Shown here: one piece after another, positions 1 to 10,790 of the stretch
Layout of the letters: each line of letters begins with the position of its first letter
How positions within the stretch are numbered: position 1 is the stretch's first letter
Assembly (NCBI RefSeq): GCF_003731765.1
Contig: NZ_MOAL01000001.1
Span: 1 to 64,000, forward strand
DNA from: Pseudomonas chlororaphis
GTDB lineage: Bacteria; Pseudomonadota; Gammaproteobacteria; Pseudomonadales; Pseudomonadaceae
DNA: 64,000 nucleotides
Reading direction: 5' to 3'
Program-made: the position numbers and the translations under genes
Notes under the pieces: model-generated
Databases searched by the model: none
What the model was told of the DNA's origin: nothing
The model's input: the letters and a program-made list of their open reading frames with translations, nothing else

Positions 1-42
1 AAGAGCGGTTGGTTAAGATCTTTCATCTCAACCGAGGCGCGC
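1..42 (-). other. rRNA operon leader, 5' part (16S lies outside window)
   Basis: Read on the minus strand, this stretch follows the proximal rRNA promoter and ends in CCAACCGCTCTT. That resembles the Pseudomonas rrn leader running into the boxA antitermination element (GCTCTTTAACAA). Only the first bases of boxA are inside the window; the 16S gene would start a few hundred bases further left. This is inferred from remembered leader sequence. Confidence 0.75.
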
Positions 43-70
43 ATTCTACAGCAGCCTCATTTGCTGTCAA
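43..70 (-). promoter_or_regulatory. rRNA operon promoter, proximal
   Basis: The minus strand has a perfect -35 TTGACA (65-70) and -10 TAGAAT (43-48) with a 16-nt spacer, followed by a GC-rich discriminator (GCGCGCC). That is the usual architecture of stringently controlled rRNA promoters. It is the closest to the rRNA genes of three tandem promoters. Confidence 0.85.
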
Positions 71-152
71 GTGATTATTTTCAGAAGTTTTCAAGGATTT
101 CCTTAACAACTTCAACCACTTGCGCTTCCGATCACTCGTTAGCGGGAGGCGA

Positions 153-180
153 ATTCTACAGCGTTACACGCTGCTGTCAA
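153..180 (-). promoter_or_regulatory. rRNA operon promoter, middle
   Basis: The minus strand has -35 TTGACA (175-180) and -10 TAGAAT (153-158), again with a 16-nt spacer and a GC-rich downstream stretch. The core is nearly identical to that of the proximal promoter 110 nt downstream, which suggests promoter duplication. Confidence 0.85.
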
Positions 181-355
181 CACCTCTTTTTCTCCGCTTT
201 CGACCGAGAAGATCGAAACGTTAATAGAGCCTAACTAAACCACCCTACCAACTCCTTCTGGGCTTAGATGAACTGAAGCAAGTCGCTGTCGAAAACTGCG
301 TAACTCGTTGAGTTTCAAGGAGTTTTCCGTTTCGACTGCGCCGGAAGTGGGGCGA

Positions 356-383
356 ATTATAGGCCCATAGAATCTGCCGTCAA
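356..383 (-). promoter_or_regulatory. rRNA operon promoter, distal
   Basis: The minus strand has -35 TTGACG (378-383) and -10 TATAAT (356-361), spacer 16 nt, then CGCCCC. It lies immediately after the tyrS stop codon (398), so transcripts from it would add to any tyrS read-through entering the rRNA operon. Confidence 0.75.
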
Positions 384-397
384 CACTTATTTCAAAA

Positions 398-1597
398 TCA
401 TTCCGACTTAAGCGTAATACGGGCAAAAGCCTTCTTGCCGGCCTGGCACACATGGGTAGCACCCAATGCGTATATATAGGTGCGATCAACCACCTCACCA
501 TCTACACGCACGCCACCAGACCCCAGAAGATCCCGAGCCACTGCAGCATTCTTCACCAAACCAGCCTTATTAAGGACAGCGGCGATCGGCATATCTTCAG
601 TAGCACTCAGCTCGATCTCCGGCAGATCATCCGGCAACTCGCCATCCTTCATGCGATTACCTGCCCCGCGATGGGCATTCGCTGCCGCCTCTTCACCATG
701 AAAACGAGCGACAATCTCTTCCGCCAACTTGATCTTGATATCCCGCGGATTCGCACCACTCTCGACCTCAGCCTTAAAGGAAAGGATCTCCTCCATGGAG
801 CGGAAGCTGAGCAGTTCGAAGTAGCGCCACATCAATGCGTCAGGGATCGACACCAGCTTGCTGTACATGACACCTGGAGCTTCCTGGATCCCGACGTAGT
901 TACCCAGGGACTTGGACATTTTCTTGACGCCATCCAACCCCTCAAGCAACGGCATCGTCAGAATGCATTGAGCCTCTTGACCGTAGCCGCGCTGCAGCTC
1001 GCGCCCCATGAGCAAATTGAACTTCTGATCAGTGCCGCCCAATTCCACGTCAGCACGCAACGCCACCGAGTCGTACCCCTGGACCAAGGGATAGAGGAAC
1101 TCATGAATAGCGATAGGCTGATTGGTCGAGTAGCGCTTGTCGAAGTCGTCACGCTCAAGCATCCGCGCAACGGTGTATTGAGAGGTCAGACGAATGAAGT
1201 CCGCCGGACCCATCTGATCCATCCAGGTAGAGTTAAAGGCGACTTCTGTCTTGGTAGGATCGAGAATCTTGAAAACCTGGCTTTTGTAGGTCTCGGCATT
1301 CTCGAGCACTTGCTCGCGAGTCAGTGGCGGACGCGTTGCGCTCTTGCCACTCGGATCACCAATCATCCCAGTGAAGTCACCAATGAGGAAGATCACCTGG
1401 TGACCCAACTCCTGGAACTGACGCAGCTTATTAATAAGCACCGTATGACCCAGGTGCAGATCCGGCGCCGTCGGATCGAAGCCAGCTTTAATACGCAGCG
1501 GCTGGCCGCGCTTGAGCTTCTCGACCAACTCAGACTCGACCAACACCTCTTCCGCACCACGTTTGATCAGCGCTAGCTGCTCTTCAACCGACTTCAT
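398..1597 (-). CDS. tyrS: Tyrosyl-tRNA synthetase
   Basis: A 399-residue class I aminoacyl-tRNA synthetase that charges tRNA-Tyr with tyrosine in the cytoplasm. Visible signatures are the HIGH-type motif HLGH at residues 48-51, the KMSKS loop in the second third, and a C-terminal S4-like RNA-binding domain (about 335-399). The ATG at 1597 begins [14 protein letters not shown], as I recall for other Pseudomonas TyrRS; an upstream in-frame start (1633) would add 12 unconserved residues. P. aeruginosa has two TyrRS genes. The one next to an rrn operon and the M23 peptidase/anmK pair is tyrZ, so by synteny this is the tyrZ-type copy. Divergent from the peptidase gene. Confidence 0.95.
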   Translation of the reverse strand: MKSVEEQLALIKRGAEEVLVESELVEKLKRGQPLRIKAGFDPTAPDLHLGHTVLINKLRQFQELGHQVIFLIGDFTGMIGDPSGKSATRPPLTREQVLENAETYKSQVFKILDPTKTEVAFNSTWMDQMGPADFIRLTSQYTVARMLERDDFDKRYSTNQPIAIHEFLYPLVQGYDSVALRADVELGGTDQKFNLLMGRELQRGYGQEAQCILTMPLLEGLDGVKKMSKSLGNYVGIQEAPGVMYSKLVSIPDALMWRYFELLSFRSMEEILSFKAEVESGANPRDIKIKLAEEIVARFHGEEAAANAHRGAGNRMKDGELPDDLPEIELSATEDMPIAAVLNKAGLVKNAAVARDLLGSGGVRVDGEVVDRTYIYALGATHVCQAGKKAFARITLKSE

Positions 1598-1748
1598 AAC
1601 AGACCCGCAAGGCTCAGATTCAAAGGGAACCAACCATACAAGATCACGGACTAATTACAAGTTTTGCCCGGCGCACGGGCAACATTCTATGGGCGCGGCT
1701 TCCGCGCGCTTGCGTCACTGATGATTTGGTTATATTTTATACAGTTAT

Positions 1749-1791
1749 TTCATCTTCATCATGTCATTCATCTTTTCCAATTCATCTTTTC
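1749..1791 (+). repeat. Short pyrimidine-rich direct repeats in the leader of the M23 peptidase gene
   Basis: ATTCATCTTTTC occurs at 1766-1777 and 1780-1791 (14-nt period), with a shorter related copy TTTCATCTTC starting near 1748. The repeats end 16 nt before the ATG. Function unknown; possibly an untranslated leader element or chance AT-rich sequence. Confidence 0.5.
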
Positions 1792-1807
1792 TAAAGCCAA
1801 ATTACCT

Positions 1808-3223
1808 ATGACCACAGAACCGCCTAAAGCGCCGCCGCTTTACCCGAAGACCCACCTGCTCGCAGCAAGTGGTATCGCCGCCCTCCTCAGTCTCGCACTA
1901 CTGGTCTTTCCTTCCAGTGATGTAGAAGCCAAAAAGACAACGCTGAACCTTGATCTGGAAAGCCCAACTCAGCAACTGACACAAGATCAAGACGCTGCAA
2001 ACCTCGAACAAGCCACAAGCGAAGCCGTAGCCTCGCCATTCGCACAGATCGAAAACAGTACGGATGACACCCAGGAAACCGCCGAAGCCGAACCGGCCAT
2101 CAAAGAGGAAGTCAAGGCACCCGGCCATAAAGAAGTCATCGTTGCCAAAGGCGACACGCTTTCAACACTCTTCGAGAAGGTCGGCCTGCCATCGACTGCG
2201 GTGCATGAAGTGCTGGCCAGTGACAAACAGGCCAAGCAGTTCACCCAGCTCAAGCATGGCCAGAAGCTTGAATTCGAACTGAGCCCGGATGGCCAGCTGA
2301 ACAACCTTCACAGCAAGGTCAGCGACCTCGAAAGCATCACCCTGACCAAGGGCGACAAAGGGTTTACCTTCAACCGCGTCACCACCAAACCCGTCGTACG
2401 CTCCGCCTATGCCCACGGAATCATCAACAGCTCCCTGTCGCAGTCGGCAGCACGAGCGGGTCTGTCGCACAGCCAGACCATGGACATGGCCAACGTATTT
2501 GGCTACGACATCGACTTCGCCCAGGACATTCGCCAGGGCGACGAATTTGATGTGATCTATGAACAGAAGGTCGCCAACGGCAAAGTCGTGGGGACCGGCA
2601 ACATCCTGTCTGCCCGCTTTACCAACCGTGGCAAGACCTACACCGCAGTACGCTACACCAACAAGCAAGGCTCCAGCAGCTACTACACTGCCGATGGCAA
2701 CAGCATGCGCAAAGCCTTCATCCGCACACCGGTGGATTTCGCCCGTATCAGCTCACGCTTCTCCATGGGCCGCAAGCATCCAATCCTCAACAAAATCCGT
2801 GCTCACAAAGGCGTCGACTACGCGGCTCCGCGTGGTACGCCGATTAAGGCTGCGGGTGACGGCAAAGTCCTGCTCGCCGGGCGCCGCGGTGGTTACGGCA
2901 ACACGGTAATCATCCAGCACGGCAACACCTACCGCACCCTCTACGGGCACATGCAAGGTTTCGCCAAAGGCGTCCAGACCGGCGGTAATGTGAAACAGGG
3001 CCAAGTGATTGGCTATATCGGCACTACCGGGCTCTCAACAGGCCCGCACTTGCACTATGAGTTCCAGGTCAATGGTGTGCACGTTGACCCGCTGGGTCAG
3101 AAGCTGCCTATGGCTGACCCGATCGCTAAAGCCGAACGTGCCCGCTTCCTGCAACAAAGCCAACCGCTGATGGCACGTATGGATCAAGAGAAGGCCACCA
3201 TGCTGGCTTCGAGCAAGCGTTAA
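1808..3223 (+). CDS. Peptidoglycan DD-metalloendopeptidase, M23 family (MepM-like)
   Basis: A 471-residue envelope protein. A short cytoplasmic N-terminus and one hydrophobic segment (about residues 15-35) anchor or export it. An acidic/Gln-rich linker follows, then an OapA/LysM-like segment around residues 100-165 (beginning KEVIVAKGDTLS) and an M23 (LytM) domain. The zinc-site motifs are present: H..D in HKGVDYAAPRG and HLHYE near residue 410. Members cut peptidoglycan cross-links during wall growth. I chose ATG 1808 because the upstream in-frame extension from 1664 is low-complexity and unlike the family. It is followed after 3 nt by anmK, so the pair probably forms a cell-wall operon. Confidence 0.9.
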   Translation: MTTEPPKAPPLYPKTHLLAASGIAALLSLALLVFPSSDVEAKKTTLNLDLESPTQQLTQDQDAANLEQATSEAVASPFAQIENSTDDTQETAEAEPAIKEEVKAPGHKEVIVAKGDTLSTLFEKVGLPSTAVHEVLASDKQAKQFTQLKHGQKLEFELSPDGQLNNLHSKVSDLESITLTKGDKGFTFNRVTTKPVVRSAYAHGIINSSLSQSAARAGLSHSQTMDMANVFGYDIDFAQDIRQGDEFDVIYEQKVANGKVVGTGNILSARFTNRGKTYTAVRYTNKQGSSSYYTADGNSMRKAFIRTPVDFARISSRFSMGRKHPILNKIRAHKGVDYAAPRGTPIKAAGDGKVLLAGRRGGYGNTVIIQHGNTYRTLYGHMQGFAKGVQTGGNVKQGQVIGYIGTTGLSTGPHLHYEFQVNGVHVDPLGQKLPMADPIAKAERARFLQQSQPLMARMDQEKATMLASSKR

Positions 3224-4318
<1,095 letters not shown>

Positions 4319-4330
4319 GCAGCAGACAGC

Positions 4331-4366
4331 AAAACGCCGCAGGACCGGAAGGCCGTGCGGCGTTTT
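4331..4366. terminator. Bidirectional intrinsic terminator between anmK and erpA
   Basis: A perfect 10-bp stem, AAAACGCCGC (4331-4340) with GCGGCGTTTT (4357-4366), carries an A-run on one side and a T-run on the other. It can therefore stop both convergent transcripts. Confidence 0.9.
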
Positions 4367-4388
4367 ACAAAACCGAGTTGCTGCAGGA

Positions 4389-4739
4389 TCAGATCGAGAA
4401 CGAAGAACCGCAACCACAGGTTGTCGTGGCATTAGGATTCTTGATCACGAAGCGCGAACCTTCCAGGCCTTCCTGATAATCCACTTCCGCACCTGCCAGA
4501 TACTGGAAGCTCATAGGATCGACCACCAGGCTCACACCCTCGCGCTCGACGATGGTGTCGTCATCGGCCACTTCCTCATCGAAAGTAAAACCATACTGAA
4601 ACCCGGAACAACCGCCGCCCGTAACAAATACGCGCAGCTTCAAGCGATCATTACCCTCTTCATCGACCAGGCTCTTCACCTTGTGCGCGGCACCGTGAGT
4701 GAATTGCAAAGCCGTGGGGGTGAAGGATTCAACGCTCAT
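4389..4739 (-). CDS. erpA: Iron-sulfur cluster insertion protein ErpA
   Basis: A 116-residue A-type carrier that passes [Fe-S] clusters to apo-enzymes, in E. coli notably the isoprenoid enzyme IspG. The three cluster-binding cysteines are visible: one in [11 protein letters not shown] (middle) and two in the C-terminal CGCGSSF. ATG 4739 gives [11 protein letters not shown] at the usual family length; the upstream in-frame start (4787) would add 16 unsupported residues. Transcribed in the same direction as argC but separated from it by a hairpin, so it probably has its own promoter. Confidence 0.95.
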   Translation of the reverse strand: MSVESFTPTALQFTHGAAHKVKSLVDEEGNDRLKLRVFVTGGGCSGFQYGFTFDEEVADDDTIVEREGVSLVVDPMSFQYLAGAEVDYQEGLEGSRFVIKNPNATTTCGCGSSFSI

Positions 4740-4860
4740 GCTGACTATCTCCCGGCGTGTGCCGTCATATTGCGTGATGACGCGCATTATCCGCTTCTCC
4801 CAGAAAATCGGTCAACTATTGTTACGGTATATCAGTCAGCAAAAACGCCCCTGCAGAATG

Positions 4861-4890
4861 CACAAAGGCCCGATCAACGGGCCTTTGTGT
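4861..4890 (-). terminator. Hairpin downstream of argC
   Basis: CACAAAGGCCCG pairs with CGGGCCTTTGTG across a short loop (12-bp stem), 18 nt after the argC stop. There is no long U-tract on the minus strand, so termination may be incomplete. Confidence 0.65.
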
Positions 4891-4907
4891 TATGGCAGGA
4901 GAGCCGC

Positions 4908-5942
4908 TTAAGGCAACATGCCCGCGTGGGACAAGCCCAAACGCTCATCCAGGCCGAACAGGATGTTGAGGTTTTGTACCGCCTGACCCGAAGCGCCCTT
5001 GACTAGGTTATCGATCACCGACAGCACCACCACCAGATCACCGTCCTGTGGCCGATGAACGGCAATCCGGCAAACGTTGGCACCGCGCACGCTGCGGGTT
5101 TCAGGGTGGCTGCCGGCCGGCATCACATCCACGAACGGCTCGTTGGCATAACGCTTCTCGAACAAGGCTTGCAGGTCCACCGAGCGATCCACGACCGTAG
5201 AGTAGAGCGTCGAGTGAATACCGCGAATCATCGGTGTCAGGTGTGGAACGAAAGTCAGGCCCACATCCTTGCCAGCGGCACGACGCAGTCCCTGGCGAAT
5301 TTCCGGAAGGTGACGGTGCCCTTTGACTGCATAGGCCTTCATGCTTTCCGAGGTCTCGGAATACAGGGAGCCGACACTGGCACCACGACCAGCACCGCTG
5401 ACACCCGATTTGCAATCCGCGATCAGCCGCGAAGTATCCGCTAGCCCTGCTTCAAGCAATGGCAGGAAACCCAATTGGGTGGCGGTAGGGTAGCAACCCG
5501 GCACGGCAATCAAACGCGCGCCCTTGATCTGCTCACGATTGACTTCCGGCAAGCCGTAGACGGCCTCGCCCAACAGTTCTGGCGCGCCGTGGGGCTGGCC
5601 GTACCACTTGGCCCACTCATCAGCATCCTGCAGACGGAAGTCCGCCGAGAGGTCAATGACTTTGGTCCCAGCGGCCAGTAACTCACCGGCCAAGGCATGG
5701 GCAACACCGTGCGGCGTGGCAAAGAACACCACATCACAGGCGCCCAGGGTCTTGATATCGGGCACGCTGAAAGCCAGGCCGTCGTAGTGGCCTCGCAGGT
5801 TGGGGTACATATCGGCTACGGCCAGGCCGGCCTCGGATCGGGAAGTGATGACGACCACTTCTGCCTGCGGATGCTGTGCCAACAGACGCAGCAATTCGAC
5901 ACCCGTGTAACCCGTGCCGCCGACAATACCGACCTTGACCAT
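4908..5942 (-). CDS. argC: N-acetyl-gamma-glutamyl-phosphate reductase
   Basis: A 344-residue NADP-dependent reductase of arginine synthesis that converts N-acetylglutamyl-phosphate to the semialdehyde. The N-terminal Rossmann motif [18 protein letters not shown] and the catalytic-cysteine segment AVPGCYPTA (about residue 150) are clear. ATG 5942 gives MVKVGIVGG, matching the family start; the longer in-frame reading to 6011 adds 23 residues unlike ArgC. A GAGGGCAGG-like ribosome site precedes the chosen ATG. Divergent from hemJ. Confidence 0.97.
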   Translation of the reverse strand: MVKVGIVGGTGYTGVELLRLLAQHPQAEVVVITSRSEAGLAVADMYPNLRGHYDGLAFSVPDIKTLGACDVVFFATPHGVAHALAGELLAAGTKVIDLSADFRLQDADEWAKWYGQPHGAPELLGEAVYGLPEVNREQIKGARLIAVPGCYPTATQLGFLPLLEAGLADTSRLIADCKSGVSGAGRGASVGSLYSETSESMKAYAVKGHRHLPEIRQGLRRAAGKDVGLTFVPHLTPMIRGIHSTLYSTVVDRSVDLQALFEKRYANEPFVDVMPAGSHPETRSVRGANVCRIAVHRPQDGDLVVVLSVIDNLVKGASGQAVQNLNILFGLDERLGLSHAGMLP

Positions 5943-6077
5943 AAACCTGCCCTCAACGAACCCACTGGAAAGCCGTCGATAATAGGGGCCGCAAGGTTCT
6001 GCGACAACCACGAACGTGACGTGCGGACGCTCAAGCCTCTACTATCTTGGCTACCGTGAACCTGGGAATAACTAAAA

Positions 6078-6509
6078 ATGCTTTATCTATGGCTCAAAGC
6101 CTTTCACATCATCAGTCTGGTCTGCTGGTTTGCTGGCCTGTTCTACCTGCCCCGCCTGTTCGTCTACCACGCACAAAGCGAAGACACCGTCAGCAAAGAG
6201 CGCTTCAGCCTCATGGAGCGCAAGCTCTACCGCGGCATCATGGGGCCGGCGATGGTCGCCACCCTGGTATTCGGCATCTGGCTACTGAGCCTCAACCCCA
6301 GCGCTTATTTCGGCCAAGGCGGCTGGATGCACGCCAAGCTGACCCTGGTGGTACTGCTCATCGGCTACCACCATATGTGTGGCGCCCAAGTGAAACGCTT
6401 CGCTCGTGGCGAAAACACCCGCAGCCATGTCTTTTATCGCTGGTTCAATGAAGTTCCGGTTCTGATATTGCTGGCTATCGTAATTTTGGTCGTTGTGCGG
6501 CCGTTCTAA
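6078..6509 (+). CDS. hemJ: Protoporphyrinogen IX oxidase HemJ
   Basis: A 143-residue inner-membrane protein with about four transmembrane helices. HemJ oxidises protoporphyrinogen IX to protoporphyrin IX in bacteria lacking HemG/HemY. Diagnostic features are the N-terminal LYLWLKAFHIISLVCWFAGL with the conserved helix-1 His, the conserved RLFVYH that follows, and the WMHAKL and YHHM segments. Length and hydropathy match the family (older annotation: conserved membrane protein TIGR00701). A separate promoter region of about 130 nt divides it from argC. Confidence 0.88.
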   Translation: MLYLWLKAFHIISLVCWFAGLFYLPRLFVYHAQSEDTVSKERFSLMERKLYRGIMGPAMVATLVFGIWLLSLNPSAYFGQGGWMHAKLTLVVLLIGYHHMCGAQVKRFARGENTRSHVFYRWFNEVPVLILLAIVILVVVRPF

Positions 6510-6543
6510 CACCTAATAGCCGTTACTCATGAGGGTACTTCCA

Positions 6544-7518
6544 ATGTCGCTGCCCGCTCTGCTCGAACAACGTCTGCGCCTGCCAATCGTGGCAGCGCCG
6601 ATGTTCCTGATTTCCAATCCGCAACTGGTACTGGCCTGCTGTCGCAATGGTGTAGTCGGCACATTCCCGGCCCTCAACCAACGAGAAAGCAGTGGCTTCA
6701 AGGCCTGGCTTGAGGAAATCGAAACGGGACTGGCGACATTGGACAATCCCGCGCCCTACGGGGTGAACCTGATCGTGCATAACAGCAACCCGCGCCTCCA
6801 GGCGGACCTGGAAATCTGCATCGAGCACAAGGTCCCCCTCATCATCACTAGCCTCGGCGCAGTGAAGGAGTTGGTTGACGCGGTGCACAGCTACGGCGGC
6901 CTGGTCTTCCACGACGTGACCAACCGACGCCACGCTGAGAAGGCCGCCGAAGCCGGGGTCGATGGGCTGATCGCCGTCGCGGCGGGCGCAGGAGGTCATG
7001 CCGGTACCTGGAGCCCGTTTTCGCTGATTGCGGAGATTCGCCAGTTCTTCGACAAAACCCTGCTACTGGCCGGCTGCCTGAACCATGGTCATGAAATTTT
7101 CGCCGCCCAGTTACTGGGGGCAGACCTCGCCTACCTGGGCACGCGCTTTATCGGTACCACCGAAAGCCACGCGCCTGACGCCTATAAGGAAATGCTGCTG
7201 ACATCCCGAGCCGCAGACATCGTGCACACCGCCGCGGTGTCCGGGGTTCCAGCCAGCTTCATGCGACAGAGCCTGGAAAACGCCGGCTTTGATCTGGCCG
7301 CGCTCCAAGGTAAAGGAACAGTCGACTTCGGCTCCAAACTCAAGCCCATCAGCGACGAAGCCAAGGCCTGGAAAACCGTCTGGTCGGCCGGCCAGGGCGT
7401 TGGCGGCATCCATGACTTGCCCACCATCGATAAGTTGGTGGCACGGTTGGAGGCCGAGTACCGCCAAGCACAGGAACAATCAGCCTTGCTGCAACAGCAC
7501 TGGCCACGCAAATCCTGA
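6544..7518 (+). CDS. Nitronate monooxygenase family FMN enzyme
   Basis: A 324-residue TIM-barrel flavoenzyme of the nitronate monooxygenase/2-nitropropane dioxygenase family, which oxidises alkyl nitronates such as propionate 3-nitronate to the aldehyde or acid plus nitrite. Family features are the N-terminal LRLPIVAAPMFLIS, the substrate-region segment AAGAGGHAGTWSPF (with the conserved His), and the phosphate-binding GTRFIGTTES. I prefer ATG 6544 over 6529 because GAGG sits 8 nt before it. The physiological substrate cannot be read from sequence; enoyl-reductase-like relatives share the fold. Confidence 0.85.
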   Translation: MSLPALLEQRLRLPIVAAPMFLISNPQLVLACCRNGVVGTFPALNQRESSGFKAWLEEIETGLATLDNPAPYGVNLIVHNSNPRLQADLEICIEHKVPLIITSLGAVKELVDAVHSYGGLVFHDVTNRRHAEKAAEAGVDGLIAVAAGAGGHAGTWSPFSLIAEIRQFFDKTLLLAGCLNHGHEIFAAQLLGADLAYLGTRFIGTTESHAPDAYKEMLLTSRAADIVHTAAVSGVPASFMRQSLENAGFDLAALQGKGTVDFGSKLKPISDEAKAWKTVWSAGQGVGGIHDLPTIDKLVARLEAEYRQAQEQSALLQQHWPRKS

Positions 7519-7602
7519 ATGTTTTTGGCCAGTCCAGGGGCGCTGGCCGTAAACTAGCCACCTTTTGTGTAACCCTTCAATTCAAGTGACAAGGAAGCCC
7601 CC

Positions 7603-8574
<972 letters not shown>

Positions 8575-8633
8575 ACGCGCCTGACCTGCGGCCTCTCTGT
8601 CGCAGGCTGCCGGCCGTTGCGATGGAGAACTGC

Positions 8634-9422
8634 ATGACCCGTTACGCTCTGATCACCGGTGCTTCCAGTGGCATAGGCCTGGCCATGGCCGAAGCACTGG
8701 CCCGGCGCGGCCGCAACCTGCTTCTGGTGGCCCGTCAGCGTGATCAGCTGGAAAGTATTGCCCTGGAATTGACTCAACGCTTCGGCGTTGAGGTGCTATT
8801 TCGCGCCTGCGACCTGGGCGAGCCGTTGCGGCTGTCGGGCTTTCTGTTGGAGCTCGAAGAGGGCGATCGACAGATCGATCTGCTGGTCAACTGCGCGGGA
8901 ATGGGCACCAGCGGCCCCTTCCTGGCCCAGGACTGGATGACCGAGCAGGACCTGATCGAAGTCAATATCCTGGCCCTGACCCGCCTCTGTCATGCCCTGG
9001 GCAATAGCATGGCGCTCCTCGGTGGCGGGCAGATCCTCAATGTCGCCTCGGTCGCGGCCTTTTACCCCGGCCCCTGGATGAGCACCTACTACGCCAGCAA
9101 GGCCTATGTCCTGCACTTTTCAGAAGGTCTGCGTGAAGAACTGAAGAAATGCGCGGTCAAGGTCTCGGTGCTTTGCCCAGGGCCGACACGCACCGCGTTC
9201 TTCCGCACCGCTCAGCTGGACGATGAAAAACTGCGCAACAGCAAACTGCTGATGAGCCCCGAAGAGGTCGCACTCTACGCCGTGCGCGCGCTGGAAAAGA
9301 ACCGCGCCATCATCATCCCCGGCCGCCTGAACCGCTGGATGGCCTTCAGCAGTCGCCTGGGCTCACGCTGGCTGATCCGCAAAATCGTCGGCTACGCCAA
9401 CCGCGTCTACTGCCCGCGTTAA
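8634..9422 (+). CDS. Short-chain dehydrogenase/reductase
   Basis: A 262-residue classical SDR with the Rossmann motif TGASSGIG (about residues 7-14), NCAG near residue 85 and the catalytic YxxxK as YYASKAY (about residue 160) with the upstream Ser in LNVASVAAF. The C-terminal stretch NRAIIIPGRLNRWM resembles the DltE/YdfG-type SDRs acting on lipid or acyl substrates, but the substrate is unknown. I prefer ATG 8634 over 8622 because GGAGA lies just before it. A promoter-like gap of 60 nt separates it from the DUF805 gene. Confidence 0.88.
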   Translation: MTRYALITGASSGIGLAMAEALARRGRNLLLVARQRDQLESIALELTQRFGVEVLFRACDLGEPLRLSGFLLELEEGDRQIDLLVNCAGMGTSGPFLAQDWMTEQDLIEVNILALTRLCHALGNSMALLGGGQILNVASVAAFYPGPWMSTYYASKAYVLHFSEGLREELKKCAVKVSVLCPGPTRTAFFRTAQLDDEKLRNSKLLMSPEEVALYAVRALEKNRAIIIPGRLNRWMAFSSRLGSRWLIRKIVGYANRVYCPR

Positions 9423-9495
9423 CCAAGCAAAAGGCTGGGCGCACTCGGATCGCCTGAGTACACTCAGCCCGGACCAACACAACGGAGAAACAGCT

Positions 9496-9834
9496 GTGGA
9501 TACTCTGTTCACCAAGATCATCAACAGAGAAATACCCGCGAATATCATTTACGAGGATGACCAGGTACTGGCCTTCCACGATATTGCCCCCCAGGCACCG
9601 GTGCATTTCCTGGTGATCCCCAAGAAGCACGTGCGCACCCTCAACGACCTGACCGAAGACGATAAAGCGCTGGCCGGGCACATTCTGTTCACCGCGCAAC
9701 GCCTGGCCAAAGAGCTGGGTTGCGATGACGGCTTCCGCGTGGTCATGAACTGCAATGAGTTGGGCGGGCAGACCGTCTATCACATTCACATGCACGTGCT
9801 GGGTCAGCGCCAGATGAACTGGCCACCGGGCTGA
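9496..9834 (+). CDS. HIT family nucleotide-binding protein (HinT-like)
   Basis: A 112-residue histidine-triad protein. HinT-type enzymes hydrolyse AMP phosphoramidates and AMP-lysine adducts. The active-site motif HIHMHVLG near the C-terminus and DDQVLAFHDIAPQAPVH near residues 20-35 are typical. The start is a GTG (9496) preceded by GGAGAAA; no ATG fits the conserved N-terminus. It ends just before the coq7 promoter region. Confidence 0.93.
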   Translation: MDTLFTKIINREIPANIIYEDDQVLAFHDIAPQAPVHFLVIPKKHVRTLNDLTEDDKALAGHILFTAQRLAKELGCDDGFRVVMNCNELGGQTVYHIHMHVLGQRQMNWPPG

Positions 9835-9959
9835 TTGCTCTGGCACGGCACTTTGCAGCGCCCTCTTGGTTTATTCCCGGGAGGGTGCGCTGATCCAGCG
9901 CAGGTTTCGCTCCAACGATTGGAGTAAACTGGCCGCCGAGATTTTTCCCGGAGATAAGT

Positions 9960-10607
9960 ATGACTACCCAACGTCACTACTCGCCGATTGACCGCCTGCT
10001 GCTGCAGGCCGATACCGCCATGCGCACTCTGCTGCCCTTTAGCGGCCAGCCTTATCGCCCTTCGCCTGCCATCGTGCAGCCGGAAGCCCAGATGAGTGAC
10101 GAGGAGACCCGTCACGTTGCCGGGCTGATGCGCATCAACCACACCGGAGAAGTCTGCGCCCAGGCGCTGTATCAAGGGCAAGCGCTGACGGCCAAGCTGC
10201 CGCAGGTACGTGCTGCAATGGAGCACGCCGCAGAAGAAGAGATCGATCACCTGGCCTGGTGCGAACAACGCATCCGCCAATTGGGCAGCCACCCCAGCGT
10301 ACTCAACCCACTGTTTTACGGTTTGTCGTTCGGCATCGGCGCGGTCGCCGGGCTGATCAGCGACAAAGTCAGCCTGGGTTTCGTCGCCGCCACCGAAGAC
10401 CAAGTGTGCAAGCATTTGAATGAGCACCTGGAGCAACTGCCCGCCGAGGACGAAAAGTCCCGGGCCATTCTTGAGCAAATGCGCATCGACGAAGAGCTCC
10501 ACGCCGAAAGCGCCCTCGATGCCGGCGGTTTCCGTTTCCCGGCACCGGTTAAGTTCGGCATGAGCCTGCTGGCCAAGGTCATGACCAAAAGCACTTATCG
10601 CATCTGA
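9960..10607 (+). CDS. coq7: 3-demethoxyubiquinol 3-hydroxylase (Coq7)
   Basis: A 215-residue di-iron hydroxylase that adds the last ring hydroxyl in ubiquinone synthesis, membrane-associated. The ferritin-like ligands are visible in order: E in [13 protein letters not shown], ExxH in [10 protein letters not shown] in the NEHLEQL region, and ExxH in [10 protein letters not shown]. The ATG at 9960 is preceded by GGAGATAAGT. It is followed by a strong terminator. In P. aeruginosa, as I recall, speD separates coq7 from the OsmC-like gene; no speD is found here. Confidence 0.95.
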   Translation: MTTQRHYSPIDRLLLQADTAMRTLLPFSGQPYRPSPAIVQPEAQMSDEETRHVAGLMRINHTGEVCAQALYQGQALTAKLPQVRAAMEHAAEEEIDHLAWCEQRIRQLGSHPSVLNPLFYGLSFGIGAVAGLISDKVSLGFVAATEDQVCKHLNEHLEQLPAEDEKSRAILEQMRIDEELHAESALDAGGFRFPAPVKFGMSLLAKVMTKSTYRI

Positions 10608-10623
10608 GCCAACACTCGGGCAC

Positions 10624-10657
10624 AAAAAAGGGCGCTATCACAGCGCCCTTTTCTTTT
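10624..10657 (+). terminator. Intrinsic terminator after coq7
   Basis: The stem GGGCGCT (10630-10636) with AGCGCCC (10642-10648) is flanked by an A-run before and TTTTCTTTT after. Confidence 0.92.
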
Positions 10658-10778
10658 ACCTGGAAAACCCACTCGGCTCTCGCGCGTAGAAGGTCTCCAG
10701 ACTGTCTTGCTTCACCCAGTCAGCGCAGAGCTGTATGGGCGAGCTGTCGCAATCCCGGCCCCACGCAGGACTCGGAGA
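10656..10778 (-). other. Gap with an open frame lacking a start codon (possible gene remnant)
   Basis: The stretch between the coq7 terminator and the OsmC-like gene contains an uninterrupted minus-strand frame ending in TAA at 10656. It has no ATG and no ribosome site; its translation ends ETFYAREPSGFSR. I do not recognise it. It may be chance or a decayed gene. P. aeruginosa carries speD at this place, but this peptide does not look like SpeD. Confidence 0.25.
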
Positions 10779-10790
10779 TTAAGAGGCCGA

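Noticed and set aside
1664..1807. N-terminal extension of the M23 peptidase from an upstream start
   Set aside because: The extra 48 residues are His/Phe/Ile-rich leader translation with no family support, and the ATG at 1808 gives the normal N-terminus.
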